A DNA stretch of 64,000 nucleotides from an archaeon (GCA_029258795.1 JAPDKB010000002.1:114822-178821), one strand, 5' to 3'; counted from the first letter of the stretch, positions 45,172 to 57,345 are shown. Numbers and translations: made by a program. Notes: generated from the sequence alone by a model not told the origin.

Positions 45172-48100
45172 TCAACTCACATCCACACTACAACCATTTC
45201 CAGGCAAAAACACCCAGTATGCCTTTCCTTTCTCCAGGGTATCTGGATTTACCCATTTCCCATCTTCAGGTTGCCAGTAATACACAAAATTTTTAGGGAT
45301 ATTACATTTCTCCATGATCACTTCCACGCTTTGCCCTGTTCCCGGTATCAAATTCCAACCATTTACCAGCCCAACTCTTTCAATCTCAAAATCCTTGGGG
45401 CTTCCGACAACACAATCTTTTGACGAATACACATAATAACCACGGTTTGGTTGGATCTTTTTATTGCATATGAATGCTTGTCTCCTGCTATCCCACGTCC
45501 AGAAATAACACCCATCACGGCTTTTCAAATCACAGCCCGCGTTCTCAAAATCCTTTACTTCCAACTCGACTGGTGAGGAAATTAGGTTCCATCCCTGTTT
45601 TATCGGTAGCTGAACCACAACCTCTTCTGGTGTGGGAATTTCCGGGGTAATTTCAGGAGGCATTGGGATTTCTGGCTCTTCTACTTCCCCTTTTTCCTCC
45701 TCAGCACAGGTCACACAGTAATAATACTCATGTCCTCTGGAATCCTTACACGGCTTATCAAGCTTTACATAATTGCCTCTTCCATCACACTCATATTCCC
45801 AAATTTCCACTGATCCGCACCAGTATTCATTTCCGTACTCTTGTTTGCAAGAAATAAACTCTTTGATTTCTTTTTTCTCTTCAGCTCCACCTTCGGAGGA
45901 CTCTTTTTCACTTTCGCCACCCGTATTATCGCTCTTACTATCCTTCTCTGAAGCTGCTGAAGACTCTAGAAGGAGTGTTACGCTGCATTTGGTGTATATT
46001 ATATTGCATATTTCCGTGCCGCTGAAACTGCATGCGCCATCCACATCATAGAGCATTATCATACTATCGTACTGACGGTCAGGTTGGATAGAAAGAACCT
46101 TTATTTTTATTCCGCCCACCTCTGCACTCTCCCCTTCACTCAGCTCAAGAGCAGATTTCTGGTCGTTTACTCTAACACCCATTTTTGCGAATAATCCTTC
46201 CCTTAATCCCTCGTCTTCCCACCTATGTTTTTCAGTATTTTTATATTCAGCAACGGCAACCAAAGACAGCATTATTTCCTTGCCACCAAATTCCATCTTT
46301 TTGTCTTGGTTGCATGATATTGTTAGTGTTTTTAAGTTACCGCCCTCGTTCGTATCTACACCTTTTTGAGTTTCTTGATTTTTATTCTCTTCGGATTTTT
46401 CGGGCCCGTTTTCGCACTCTCGCTTCTCCACAACCCACTTCGTATTTGTTATCTCGTAATGGCATTTTCCTTTTTTAATCTTCCAGATTTTACCCTTGCA
46501 TTCATATTTTCTGTATTCCATCTTTCTCTCCGTAATTTTACAATTACCATCAGTTCTAACTCTTGTGTTTGAGGTAGAGTACCACTTACTCGGTGGGCAA
46601 TCCTTATCCTTGCTGCACCGCATAGACTGCTTATTTTGATCTCCTTTTTCATTTTCCTTTCTTTCTTCTCCACCACTCTTCCTTTCACTTCCCTCTGAAC
46701 CGCTTCCGCAACCCAAGCGCTTAACTTTTATTTCTACATACCCGTCCAAATAATCTATTTTGCATATCTCACCCTCCCCACCTTTAGAACATACACCGTT
46801 TCCCGAATCATAGTATTCAACGTAATAATCCTCCTTAGGTTCCAAGGAAAGTACCTTGAACTCCCAGTCGCCTTCTCTGAAAACATTACCTTCTCTTACC
46901 GTATGGGTGTGTGTAGACTTTTCGTCAAAGACAAAGATATCCGTAAGCAGACCTTCTTCAGCCCAATCAATTTTCTCAGTGTCCACTTGTTTGAAGATGG
47001 ACATCAATTGAATCTCGACACTTTTCCCTTCCAATTCAATTTTCTTTCTTTCAAACATCCGAATTTTAACTGTTTTCTCGCATTCGGATTTTGCTGGCTC
47101 TGATCCCACGTCAACCCAGCGCTTTCTGTATACTACCATGCAACGACCGCCATGATAATGAACATACTCCCCAACACATCTGTATTTTTTGTAAACTTCC
47201 AGCCTTTGTTTTTTCATAACATTTCCCTTACGTACCGTTCTATACACATCCGTCGGATACCAACCGCTCTTACCACAGTCAGAGGCTCTCCAGCACCTTT
47301 TTCTAGGATAATCTGTTATGTTGACTTTTATTTTTGCTTTTGAAACATATTTTCTGCCTGCCTCTACACTTACTTCAATTTCATTATCCTCATAAATGGC
47401 TGGCAGACTGTCTCTACATACGACTTCTTTCATCTCGTTTACCTTCAGAAATCTCGGATAATTGATAGTATCGCATGTGACTCCGTTGAGGCGAAGAGTA
47501 TATTCTGTATTGACGGACCCTGTATTTTTCAACTTTACTCTGATATCGAATTCTCTCCATAGCTCATCCCATCTAACCCTGATCTCCTTGGGCTCCACAT
47601 CCATAATCTCCACTCTGTTATTACAACCATATCTTATTTCAAATTCATTTTTCATTTCATCAATAGAAGTTCCAGCTATATACCACCAATAGTCATAGAG
47701 AGGCCTATACTTACCTTTATACCATACCCAACTTATATGTGGTTGCAGGTAAGCAACATCTTCCTCGCCATCCATCATCACCATTACCCAATGTTTTGGT
47801 AGTGAGCTAGTTCGCGTCGGGCACCTCAGCACATCCCATTTAGTCCCACAACTATCCGTCCAAGTTTCAACATAATCGCACACAGTGTTTATGCAATCTT
47901 CTCTAAGTTTTCTGTCGCTATTCCATTTCGCAGAATACACACATTCCTCCGGATTTCTCTTTCTGATTTCGGGTGGTTTAACTTCTTTCTCGACCACTTC
48001 CAGTTTTATTTTAGCACTCTGATCATTTTTATTATAACATTTGGCATCCAAAAGTGTGACTTTTAAATCAAAATTATATCCTTCAGCAACTGCGTGTCCT

Positions 48101-48978
48101 CCCTTATCTAGAATTGCAACATCCGAAAATTTATCAAACTTAAATCTGTACTTTCTGTTACGATTCCACCAGGAAGTACATCTCCATAAACAATCCTTTC
48201 CCAAAAACTCGATTGTGAAGGAAACTCCATTAAGAGTAACGGTTTTTCTTTCATGAACTCTTTCAAACTCAACTATGATTTCTTTTCCTTCTAACCCATT
48301 ATTGCTCGTATCTCCTGATTTGGATGGTTCTCCCGGTCCCGATGTTTCTTCTGGAGGTTCCGCGTAAGCAAATTTCACATAATCAACTTTTATCTCAACA
48401 TAATGATCATGCATATTACAATATTGCTTGCTTAAATCCTCAATTACTATCTTTAAATCTACTTCTTTTCCCGCGTACTTTGAAACATCTACCGAATACT
48501 CGCCTGATTTTTTATGGCCTTTTACTCCAGGTGTGTGGAACTTTAATACCCACTCATCATTTATTTTTATTCCAGTATACCCTCCATACTCCTTTTCAAC
48601 AACTTCCACATATGTTACCAGATACTTGGCGTTCTTAGGAACGTAGACTCTTTGTTTTAGCCCCGCTTCACCACAATAACCTCCTTCACCATTAGTTCCC
48701 GATATAATTATTGCTTTTCCGTCCTTTATAGATATCTCTCCAGGCACATCGTTAGTTGTGCACCCAGAAGTTGGTACGTTATCACAAGAATCTATGGGTC
48801 TCTCAAATTTTTCCCAGCCTTTGCCATCGTTCAATCCATCATTGGGGTCAGAAAAATCATAGTTAACTATTCCCTCTAACGAGGTACTTGATGAAAAACT
48901 CAGTGATGGGAACATAAGCGCTACAATAAATATTATCGATAAGTATATCGCCATCTGATTAAGGTTAGAACGGCACAT
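45172..48978 (-). CDS. Giant secreted Cys-rich modular surface protein (1268 aa)
   Basis: Signal peptide; duplicated C..DC..SxWY / (D/E).GL modules; two C-terminal GWNLI repeats. Confidence 0.78.
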   Translation of the reverse strand: MCRSNLNQMAIYLSIIFIVALMFPSLSFSSSTSLEGIVNYDFSDPNDGLNDGKGWEKFERPIDSCDNVPTSGCTTNDVPGEISIKDGKAIIISGTNGEGGYCGEAGLKQRVYVPKNAKYLVTYVEVVEKEYGGYTGIKINDEWVLKFHTPGVKGHKKSGEYSVDVSKYAGKEVDLKIVIEDLSKQYCNMHDHYVEIKVDYVKFAYAEPPEETSGPGEPSKSGDTSNNGLEGKEIIVEFERVHERKTVTLNGVSFTIEFLGKDCLWRCTSWWNRNRKYRFKFDKFSDVAILDKGGHAVAEGYNFDLKVTLLDAKCYNKNDQSAKIKLEVVEKEVKPPEIRKRNPEECVYSAKWNSDRKLREDCINTVCDYVETWTDSCGTKWDVLRCPTRTSSLPKHWVMVMMDGEEDVAYLQPHISWVWYKGKYRPLYDYWWYIAGTSIDEMKNEFEIRYGCNNRVEIMDVEPKEIRVRWDELWREFDIRVKLKNTGSVNTEYTLRLNGVTCDTINYPRFLKVNEMKEVVCRDSLPAIYEDNEIEVSVEAGRKYVSKAKIKVNITDYPRKRCWRASDCGKSGWYPTDVYRTVRKGNVMKKQRLEVYKKYRCVGEYVHYHGGRCMVVYRKRWVDVGSEPAKSECEKTVKIRMFERKKIELEGKSVEIQLMSIFKQVDTEKIDWAEEGLLTDIFVFDEKSTHTHTVREGNVFREGDWEFKVLSLEPKEDYYVEYYDSGNGVCSKGGEGEICKIDYLDGYVEIKVKRLGCGSGSEGSERKSGGEERKENEKGDQNKQSMRCSKDKDCPPSKWYSTSNTRVRTDGNCKITERKMEYRKYECKGKIWKIKKGKCHYEITNTKWVVEKRECENGPEKSEENKNQETQKGVDTNEGGNLKTLTISCNQDKKMEFGGKEIMLSLVAVAEYKNTEKHRWEDEGLREGLFAKMGVRVNDQKSALELSEGESAEVGGIKIKVLSIQPDRQYDSMIMLYDVDGACSFSGTEICNIIYTKCSVTLLLESSAASEKDSKSDNTGGESEKESSEGGAEEKKEIKEFISCKQEYGNEYWCGSVEIWEYECDGRGNYVKLDKPCKDSRGHEYYYCVTCAEEEKGEVEEPEIPMPPEITPEIPTPEEVVVQLPIKQGWNLISSPVELEVKDFENAGCDLKSRDGCYFWTWDSRRQAFICNKKIQPNRGYYVYSSKDCVVGSPKDFEIERVGLVNGWNLIPGTGQSVEVIMEKCNIPKNFVYYWQPEDGKWVNPDTLEKGKAYWVFLPGNGCSVDVS

Positions 48979-49099
48979 ATAAACCGCCCCCTCGTAAATA
49001 GTATTTCAATTGTATGGCTATTGCCTGATTATCCATATATTTTTTCCCTCTATATATATTTTTCTATTTTCCCTTAAGAGACCGTTTTAATAAGCACGT

Positions 49100-49470
49100 C
49101 CCCTTTAACAACATTCCACTAAAACATAACCTCTATTGCACCACAAACCAAGCAAATACAGAACACGCTTAACCAATAATTGCCATCCAATCTCAAACTA
49201 CAGGCAATTATTAAAATTAAACTTCATAGTCATAAACTTAAAAGATCTGAACACCTGCTCCACACAATTTTTCTTTCCAAAAGTTACACGTTTCATTTTA
49301 ATTCCATCCTTCTACAAAACCTGCTTATAACACGCATTTAACATCTGCAGCATCATTATGAAATATCGTGTGTTGTTAACCTTTACCCTGCTTTCATCCA
49401 TAGCAATACGTGTTCTATCTTTTCTTTTCCATTTTAACTTTAAAGCTACGCGGTTCATCTTTAATTGAAA
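49100..49470 (-). pseudogene. Decayed IS6-like transposase remnant
   Basis: Reverse strand reads KLKWKRKDRTRIAMDESRVKVNNTRYFI ... GIKMKRVTFGKKNCVEQVFRSFKFMTMKFN ... VKRVLYLLGLWC with frameshifts/stops. It parallels the intact transposase RRRCIAIDETKLRVNQAWYYI ... GVRWRHETFGRRNCIEHVFRSFKFFTMRFN ... FKRVLYLLELWC. Confidence 0.8.
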
Positions 49471-49554
49471 ATTGATCGTTGTTATCTCGAAAAATAAAAA
49501 TGGAAAAAAAGAAAACGTTCCTACACTTTCAAATCTACATCTCTACATCCGGAT

Positions 49555-49842
49555 TCACTTCTTAAAAGCTTCCACGAGGTTCAGCAGCGCTCCAACCACA
49601 ACGAACACTGCTCCAAGCGCTGCCAGTACACCCTGCACCTGTGTTATTGTCTGGGCAGAACCCTGAGCCACTGCCGCAAACACTCCGATAGCAGCGGCCA
49701 TGAAAAACAGCATTGCTGCTACCGTAAAGTACTTCCAGTCAAGCTTCGGCAATGCGCTGTACTTCCAGAGCACACCGAGCACTGCTATTACGAGGAGTGC
49801 TCCAAGAGGTGTAGCCATTGTAAGCAAGTTTTCCACCGCCAT
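49555..49842 (-). CDS. Small membrane protein (95 aa, about 3 TM)
   Basis: Hydrophobic segments separated by a polar loop; SD-like aggtg before ATG. Confidence 0.65.
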   Translation of the reverse strand: MAVENLLTMATPLGALLVIAVLGVLWKYSALPKLDWKYFTVAAMLFFMAAAIGVFAAVAQGSAQTITQVQGVLAALGAVFVVVGALLNLVEAFKK

Positions 49843-49931
49843 TTTATCACCTGTTGTTTAGTGAGCTTTTAATTCCTTTTATATGTTTTTCACCTTTCAG
49901 GCAATTACATCGTTTATTGACGAATATAGAA

Positions 49932-51332
49932 TCACGGAGATTTCATGAAATCTGCGAGAGTTCCGGACAATTTTCCTGATTTTTCGCTTTTTATTTTATT
50001 ATTTGTATCATTTTCATTATTATCTACAGAATCTTCCGTTGATAATGAATCCGAATCATCTTCATTTGTTTCATGGTTAGATTTCTTACTATCTTTTAAT
50101 TCATTATCAACTTTCATTGATTTTATAAGTCTTTCCGCTTCTTCCAGCTTACCTTCCCCTAGAATTTCAACCAATTCTATGAATTCGATTGGAAGTTTGG
50201 AATCCCTCAACTTTTTCTCCATTATTTTTACAAATATTGACTCAACACTTTCAGAATCCTTGATGGCATCCAGGAACTTTTCTCTCTTTTGAATTTCATC
50301 TTTGGTTATGAGTTTTTTCGCTATCGTCACTATCGCCTGATTTTCAAACATTCTCACAACCTCTTCAAGCCCCATGGCTTTGATGTTCTCATTAACAACA
50401 CCTGTCACCACAACCCTAATAAGCGGTGGCTTGCCAGCATCTTTAACCTCTTCAAGCTTTTTAGTTATGGCAGAGATAACAGCTTCCTTTATTTCTTTTC
50501 CAGTTTTCCCGCTCGCATCCATCTCGATGTAAAATGCTTTTCTTACACTCTCCAGCTTTTCCTTTTCCAGTTTTCCAGTTTCTGTGTCATAAAAGTAGAT
50601 GTATTTAGGAATGGCGGCCTCCGTTTTTCTGACCTGCGTGGTTGTCGTGCTTCCGGGGATCAGAAAGAGTGTGTTTCCTATTCTGGTTTCATTCGCCCAG
50701 TGAATGTGTCCATCCACGATTAAATCGAAACCTTTTGGTAAATCCTCCAGCGTCAGCGTGGGGTTATCATCATCCATATAAACAAAGCCCTTGACGGACT
50801 GGTGAAACATGAGTATGTTCTTCATACCTTCCAGCGGTTTTGGTCTCAGCTCGCGGAAAACCTCTCTTGCATATATCTCGGGTACGCCAGAGATGCCGTG
50901 CACAGCCACCCTCTCTCCGTTTTTTTCAACTATCGCCACATCTCCGTGAAGGCAGATGAGATATCCTGCTTCCTCCAGCAGCTCCACGGGGTTGACGCTT
51001 CCTTTAGTTCTTCTTTCATGCGTGCCGTAGATTGCTATAATGGGGAACCCCGTCATTGCAAGAGGGTTTGGCTTTCTGTCAGGGTCTCGCTTCCTCACCT
51101 CCACTATTCGCGCTTCACTCTTTCTTATCTTCATCTCTCTGAATATCTTGATGGCTCTTGCAAAAACTTCCTGCTTCGGCACTTTCATGTCAAAAATATC
51201 TCCTGCAAGAATGAGGACATCAGCTTTACTCGCTTTCTCCACGACCCCCATCGCAGCTTCAAAACTGTCCTCCTGCCTCTTTCCGTTCCAGTCGTAGCCA
51301 AAATGAAGGTCAGAAGCTATGGCTATGCGCAT
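49932..51332 (-). CDS. mre11: DNA double-strand break repair nuclease Mre11
   Basis: MRIAIASDLHFGYDWNG, LILAGDIFDMKVP, IIAIYGTHERR, NILMFHQSVKGF, LIVDGHIHWANE phosphodiesterase motifs. Confidence 0.93.
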   Translation of the reverse strand: MRIAIASDLHFGYDWNGKRQEDSFEAAMGVVEKASKADVLILAGDIFDMKVPKQEVFARAIKIFREMKIRKSEARIVEVRKRDPDRKPNPLAMTGFPIIAIYGTHERRTKGSVNPVELLEEAGYLICLHGDVAIVEKNGERVAVHGISGVPEIYAREVFRELRPKPLEGMKNILMFHQSVKGFVYMDDDNPTLTLEDLPKGFDLIVDGHIHWANETRIGNTLFLIPGSTTTTQVRKTEAAIPKYIYFYDTETGKLEKEKLESVRKAFYIEMDASGKTGKEIKEAVISAITKKLEEVKDAGKPPLIRVVVTGVVNENIKAMGLEEVVRMFENQAIVTIAKKLITKDEIQKREKFLDAIKDSESVESIFVKIMEKKLRDSKLPIEFIELVEILGEGKLEEAERLIKSMKVDNELKDSKKSNHETNEDDSDSLSTEDSVDNNENDTNNKIKSEKSGKLSGTLADFMKSP

Positions 51333-51367
51333 GATTATAAGAATTAAACACGAGCTTTTTAATGTGT

Positions 51368-51985
51368 TTAGTTAACACCAAAAAGCTTTCCAATCGCTCT
51401 TATAGACCTGCCCAACCAGCTGCTTTCAAACTTAAGCTTTCCGTAAGCGCTCGCGAGCTTTTCAATAGCATTCTCATCATATTTCCCGTCCTTTTTCTTA
51501 ACCGTGTCCAGTGCCAGCTGTAGCATCAGAACGTTTCTGTCGTTGGGTTTGAGGTACTGAATCACATTTTCAAGTCTTTCCGTAGCATCATGGTCATAAT
51601 TCTCGAGAATGAAGGTGACCTGAAGTGGGTAGCGCAGCTCTCTTTCTTTTTTAACATCCTCTAAAATTTTGTTGTAACACGCTTCCCTGAACTCTATCGC
51701 TTTATCTTCCATGCCAGCACGCTTTGCGATACAGTATAACGTGTCCAGAATGTGATCATCATCATACACAAATTTTCTCAAATCATTCCAGCTTTCCATA
51801 TCGGCCAGAAAGCTTTGGAGGAACTCTTTTGCCTTCTCTCCCTCCGCATTCCTGTAGTTGTAAACTTCAAAGGCCCTTTCACGCACCTTTTTCATTTTCT
51901 GCAATCTTTCATTCATAGAGTTTCTTCTGTAAACTTCCTGCATAGAATCATTTTGCTGTCTTCGAAATTTTAAAAGGATTTTCAC
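51368..51985 (-). CDS. Hypothetical protein, helical (up to 205 aa)
   Basis: TPR-like helical sequence; co-directional with mre11. Confidence 0.5.
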   Translation of the reverse strand: MKILLKFRRQQNDSMQEVYRRNSMNERLQKMKKVRERAFEVYNYRNAEGEKAKEFLQSFLADMESWNDLRKFVYDDDHILDTLYCIAKRAGMEDKAIEFREACYNKILEDVKKERELRYPLQVTFILENYDHDATERLENVIQYLKPNDRNVLMLQLALDTVKKKDGKYDENAIEKLASAYGKLKFESSWLGRSIRAIGKLFGVN

Positions 51986-52421
51986 TTCTAAGGAGCAGCA
52001 AAACTAAACCCACTACCATAGATAGCACACAGAAGCTGTAAATTGGTAGAACTGCCCCAGCTCCGATGAAGAAAGGGTTGTTTTCAAATGGGAAAAATGG
52101 CATCATATCTTCGTATAGGAAAGAATCCAGTATAACGTGGCTCAATGTGCCGATGAATGAGCTTATGAAAATAATTTTGAAGCTCTCTTTTTTCCAAAAT
52201 TTTTCGATAGCTTTAGCAAGCACGAATGCCAGAACCACAGCTCCAATAAACGTGTGCAGATAGCCATGCATCGGGTAAAATTCAGTGGCGTTTAGCATAA
52301 TAACCAGTAAGGTCTCGAGGTCTATAATCATTGAACCAAGTAAAAGCGCATGGAAATTCAGGTTTCTTTTTATTCCATATGCAAGCACAGCTATGCCTGT
52401 ATGAAAAGGTGTGAAAGGCAT
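51948..52421 (-). CDS. Membrane-bound metal-dependent hydrolase-like protein (YdjM/DUF4184-like)
   Basis: MPFTPFHTGIAVLAYG...GSMIIDLETLL...HGYLHTFIGA...SHVILDSF. Confidence 0.7.
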   Translation of the reverse strand: MPFTPFHTGIAVLAYGIKRNLNFHALLLGSMIIDLETLLVIMLNATEFYPMHGYLHTFIGAVVLAFVLAKAIEKFWKKESFKIIFISSFIGTLSHVILDSFLYEDMMPFFPFENNPFFIGAGAVLPIYSFCVLSMVVGLVLLLLRSENPFKISKTAK

Positions 52422-52477
52422 GCGAAAGTGTTTAACGCCATTAGTTTTAAATATTTCCCGCGGTTTATCTAACCTTC

Positions 52478-53962
52478 ATGGCGTCTGAAAAGAAGAATGA
52501 GAAAAAAGAAGAGTTAGGGATTACGGTAAGCAAGGATGAAAACTTCTCCGAGTGGTTCAGCCAGGTTGTGTTCAAATCTGATCTTGCAGATATAAGGTAC
52601 GGTTTGCAGGGCTTTATAGTTCATCGCGAGTGGGGCACACTCATCCTCCGCAAAATTTACGAGATGCTTGAAAGAGAGGTGGAGAAGGACAACCACTTAC
52701 CCGTGCTTTTCCCCATAGCAATACCCAAGCACTTTTTTGAAAAGGAAAAAGAGCATGTTGAGGGCTTTGCCCCAGAAGTTTTTTGGGTTACTGAAGCTGG
52801 AGATGATAAACTTGCTGAACCGTTTGCTTTAAGGCCAACAAGCGAGACCGCTTTCTATTCCATGTATTCTTTATGGATAAGGAGCTGGAAAGACCTGCCC
52901 TTCAAGAGATACCAGAGCAGGATATGTGTTTACCGTTATGAAAGCACGACACGTCCATTCCTGAGAGGCAGGGAGTTCCTTTTTTTCGAGACGCATGACG
53001 CCTTCAGGACGCATGAAGAAGCGCTAAAACAGGTAAGAAAGGATATGGAGATTTTGAAGAATGTGGTAGAAGAAAAGTTATTTATCCCCTTTATATTTTT
53101 CCGCAGACCCCAGTGGGACAAGTTTGCTGGAGCGGATGATACGTATGCTGCCGATACCGTCATGCCGGATGGCAAAATTAGTCAGATAGGCTCGACACAT
53201 GATTTGGGTCAGAGATTCAGCAGAGCTTTTGAGGTCAAATTTAAGGATAAGGACGAGAAGGAAAAATACGTCTATTTAACCTGTTTTGGTCCGGGAATCT
53301 GGCGCATCATGGCAGCGCTGATAGCTTTGCACGGCGATGACAAGGGGCTTGTGCTGCCGTCAAGTGTTGCACCGTATCATGCGGTCATTGTGCCAATTTA
53401 TTTCAAAGGGAAGGAAGGGGTTGTGGATGAAGCCGCAACCAAGCTTAAAGAAAAGCTGGAAGCTGCAAGATATCGTGTGATTTTTGATGATGATAAGGAC
53501 AAGACGGCTGGCTTCAAATTCTACAAATGGGAGCTTTACGGCGTGCCTGTGAGGATAGAGATAGGTCCAAGGGATGTGGAGAATGGTACGGCTGTACTTG
53601 TAAGGCGTGCTGATGGAGGGAAGGTTGTGGTTGAAGTTGAGAAAGTGGGGGATGAGCTCAAAAAGCAGCTGGAAGAGAACGACAAGATTATTAAGAAAGG
53701 AAGTATGCGCTACCACAAAATACACGAGGCAAAAACGCTGGAGGAGGTTAAAAAGCTTGCCGATAAAGGAGGTTTCATCAAAGCTCCGTTCTGTGGGGTG
53801 GATGAAAAAGCTGAAAGCTGCGCTGACAAGCTGCAGGAGATGACAGCTCTGAAGGTCAGAGGCGTGCCTCTCGATAGTAAAGAGAATCCCGGCAAAGATG
53901 ATAGGTGCATAATCTGCGGGAAGAAAGCCAAGGTTTTGGTTTATTTGGCAAAAGCTTACTGA
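52478..53962 (+). CDS. proS: Prolyl-tRNA synthetase (archaeal/eukaryotic type)
   Basis: RPTSETAFYSMYSLWIRSWKDLPFKRYQSRICVYRYES; class II aaRS motifs; CGKKAKVLVYLAKAY C-terminus. Confidence 0.96.
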   Translation: MASEKKNEKKEELGITVSKDENFSEWFSQVVFKSDLADIRYGLQGFIVHREWGTLILRKIYEMLEREVEKDNHLPVLFPIAIPKHFFEKEKEHVEGFAPEVFWVTEAGDDKLAEPFALRPTSETAFYSMYSLWIRSWKDLPFKRYQSRICVYRYESTTRPFLRGREFLFFETHDAFRTHEEALKQVRKDMEILKNVVEEKLFIPFIFFRRPQWDKFAGADDTYAADTVMPDGKISQIGSTHDLGQRFSRAFEVKFKDKDEKEKYVYLTCFGPGIWRIMAALIALHGDDKGLVLPSSVAPYHAVIVPIYFKGKEGVVDEAATKLKEKLEAARYRVIFDDDKDKTAGFKFYKWELYGVPVRIEIGPRDVENGTAVLVRRADGGKVVVEVEKVGDELKKQLEENDKIIKKGSMRYHKIHEAKTLEEVKKLADKGGFIKAPFCGVDEKAESCADKLQEMTALKVRGVPLDSKENPGKDDRCIICGKKAKVLVYLAKAY

Positions 53963-54019
53963 GGCACAGTAAGTTTTTTACCAAACCCTTATAAAGCTTG
54001 ACGCTATTACACTTCTGTT

Positions 54020-54868
54020 ATGAGTGTGGTGAGGACAATATTTAATTACTTCAAGCTGACATTTTTGCTTGCACTTCTGGCAGGCATATTTCTTGCTGTA
54101 GGTTATTATTTTGGCGGGACAGCGGGCATGACCCTAGCTTTAATTCTCGCCATCGTGATGAACTTCATGGCATACTGGTTCTCCGATAGGATAGTGCTTG
54201 CGATGTATGGTGCCAAGCCGCTAAAAGATGAGCGCGTGGAGAGAATTGTAAGGAAGCTTGCAAAGGAAGCGGGTATAGAAATGCCGAAGCTGTATGTGGT
54301 GGAAAGTGCTCAGCCAAATGCATTTGCAACCGGCAGGAGCAAGAAGAGGTGCGCTATAGCGGTAACCACAGGGCTTCTCGAGCTGCTGGGTGATGATGAA
54401 CTTGAGGGTGTGCTGAGCCATGAAGTGGCGCATATAAAAAACAGGGACATTCTGGTATCAACGATAGCCGCTACACTGGCTGCAGCGATAAGCTACATAG
54501 CCGAGATGCTCTGGTGGAGCACCATTTTCAGCAATGACGATGAAAGTCCCCCGGTCTGGGCAGTTATTCCAGTCATTTTGCTGGCACCTCTTGCCGCAAC
54601 GCTGATTCAACTTGCCATCTCTCGAAGCAGGGAGTTCTCGGCTGATGAGACAGGAGCAAATCTCTGCCGCAAACCCAAAGCTCTGGCTTCAGCACTTAGA
54701 AAAATTGCAGGATATGCCGCCAGAATTCCGATGGAAAAAGGCACGGCAGCCACATCTCACATGTGGATAGTCAATCCCTTCAGTCAGAGCAGCTTACTCA
54801 TAAAGCTCTTCTCCACCCACCCGCCTGTAGAGGAGCGGATAAAACGACTTGAAAGCATGAAAATTTGA
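54020..54868 (+). CDS. htpX: Membrane M48 metalloprotease HtpX
   Basis: GVLSHEVAHIKNRDILVSTIAATLAAAI; SREFSADETGANLCRKPKALASAL. Confidence 0.94.
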   Translation: MSVVRTIFNYFKLTFLLALLAGIFLAVGYYFGGTAGMTLALILAIVMNFMAYWFSDRIVLAMYGAKPLKDERVERIVRKLAKEAGIEMPKLYVVESAQPNAFATGRSKKRCAIAVTTGLLELLGDDELEGVLSHEVAHIKNRDILVSTIAATLAAAISYIAEMLWWSTIFSNDDESPPVWAVIPVILLAPLAATLIQLAISRSREFSADETGANLCRKPKALASALRKIAGYAARIPMEKGTAATSHMWIVNPFSQSSLLIKLFSTHPPVEERIKRLESMKI

Positions 54869-54892
54869 ATTTTTGGCATTATTCGTTCTTCC

Positions 54893-55297
54893 ATGGAATA
54901 TGAAGAATACGTATTTCCTAGCCCCAAAGCAAAAGCCCGCAAGAAACTGATGGAGTTGAGGCTTAGTGACTTGTTGATTGAGGATATAGTTAAGGGGAGA
55001 CCTGACGGAATGAATCTGGTTAGAATTTTAAATGCTATTACCAATTTCCCGACCGGATTAAAAATCAAAGAAATACTTTTTTATTTTGAAATAGTAGATA
55101 AAGATGCGGAACATACACCGTATGAACTGAGAGAAAAGCTTAAAACGATGAGAGATTCGGGGCTGGTTGTATACAAAAACAAAAAATATCGACCTACAGA
55201 TAAAGGAAAGGGAATTGTGAAAATTGCGCGTGAGCTTTATCCAAATCTTATCAAGGAGCTGGAGGAGGTGTACGGATGGGTGAGAAATATGGAATAG
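54893..55297 (+). CDS. Putative winged-helix protein
   Basis: Helical wHTH-like sequence YELREKLKTMRDSGLVVYKNKKYRPTDKGKGIVKIA. Confidence 0.6.
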   Translation: MEYEEYVFPSPKAKARKKLMELRLSDLLIEDIVKGRPDGMNLVRILNAITNFPTGLKIKEILFYFEIVDKDAEHTPYELREKLKTMRDSGLVVYKNKKYRPTDKGKGIVKIARELYPNLIKELEEVYGWVRNME

Positions 55298-55632
55298 AAG
55301 AAAAAATAATTGAGGAATGCGACCTTCCCGCAGGTGCGGTGAGAGATATTCTGAAGAAAGGCAAACGAGGAGAGATGATTAGAGATATAATCTATGCGCT
55401 CGGGTTAAGTGATGGTAACGGATTGCGTGCCTACGACATAGCTGCTCGTATTGGGTACTTCGGGAAGGGAAGAGGAGACAAAGCCGCTAAAGAGCTTGAG
55501 AAGAAAGTAATAAGGTGGCTTCAGGGGTTGGGTGTGGTTGATCGGTACGGTAAGGACAGAAATAGTAGATATGTTCTGACAGACACGGGTCAAAAACTCT
55601 ACACGATTTTGAGAGAGAATTATCGTGAATGA
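55276..55632 (+). CDS. Putative winged-helix protein
   Basis: LEKKVIRWLQGLGVVDRYGKDRNSRYVLTDTGQKLYTIL; overlaps the preceding ORF. Confidence 0.6.
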   Translation: MGEKYGIEEKIIEECDLPAGAVRDILKKGKRGEMIRDIIYALGLSDGNGLRAYDIAARIGYFGKGRGDKAAKELEKKVIRWLQGLGVVDRYGKDRNSRYVLTDTGQKLYTILRENYRE

Positions 55633-55666
55633 TAACTATTTATGAGTTGGTGAGTAAACTACAGAC

Positions 55667-57345
<1,679 letters not shown>

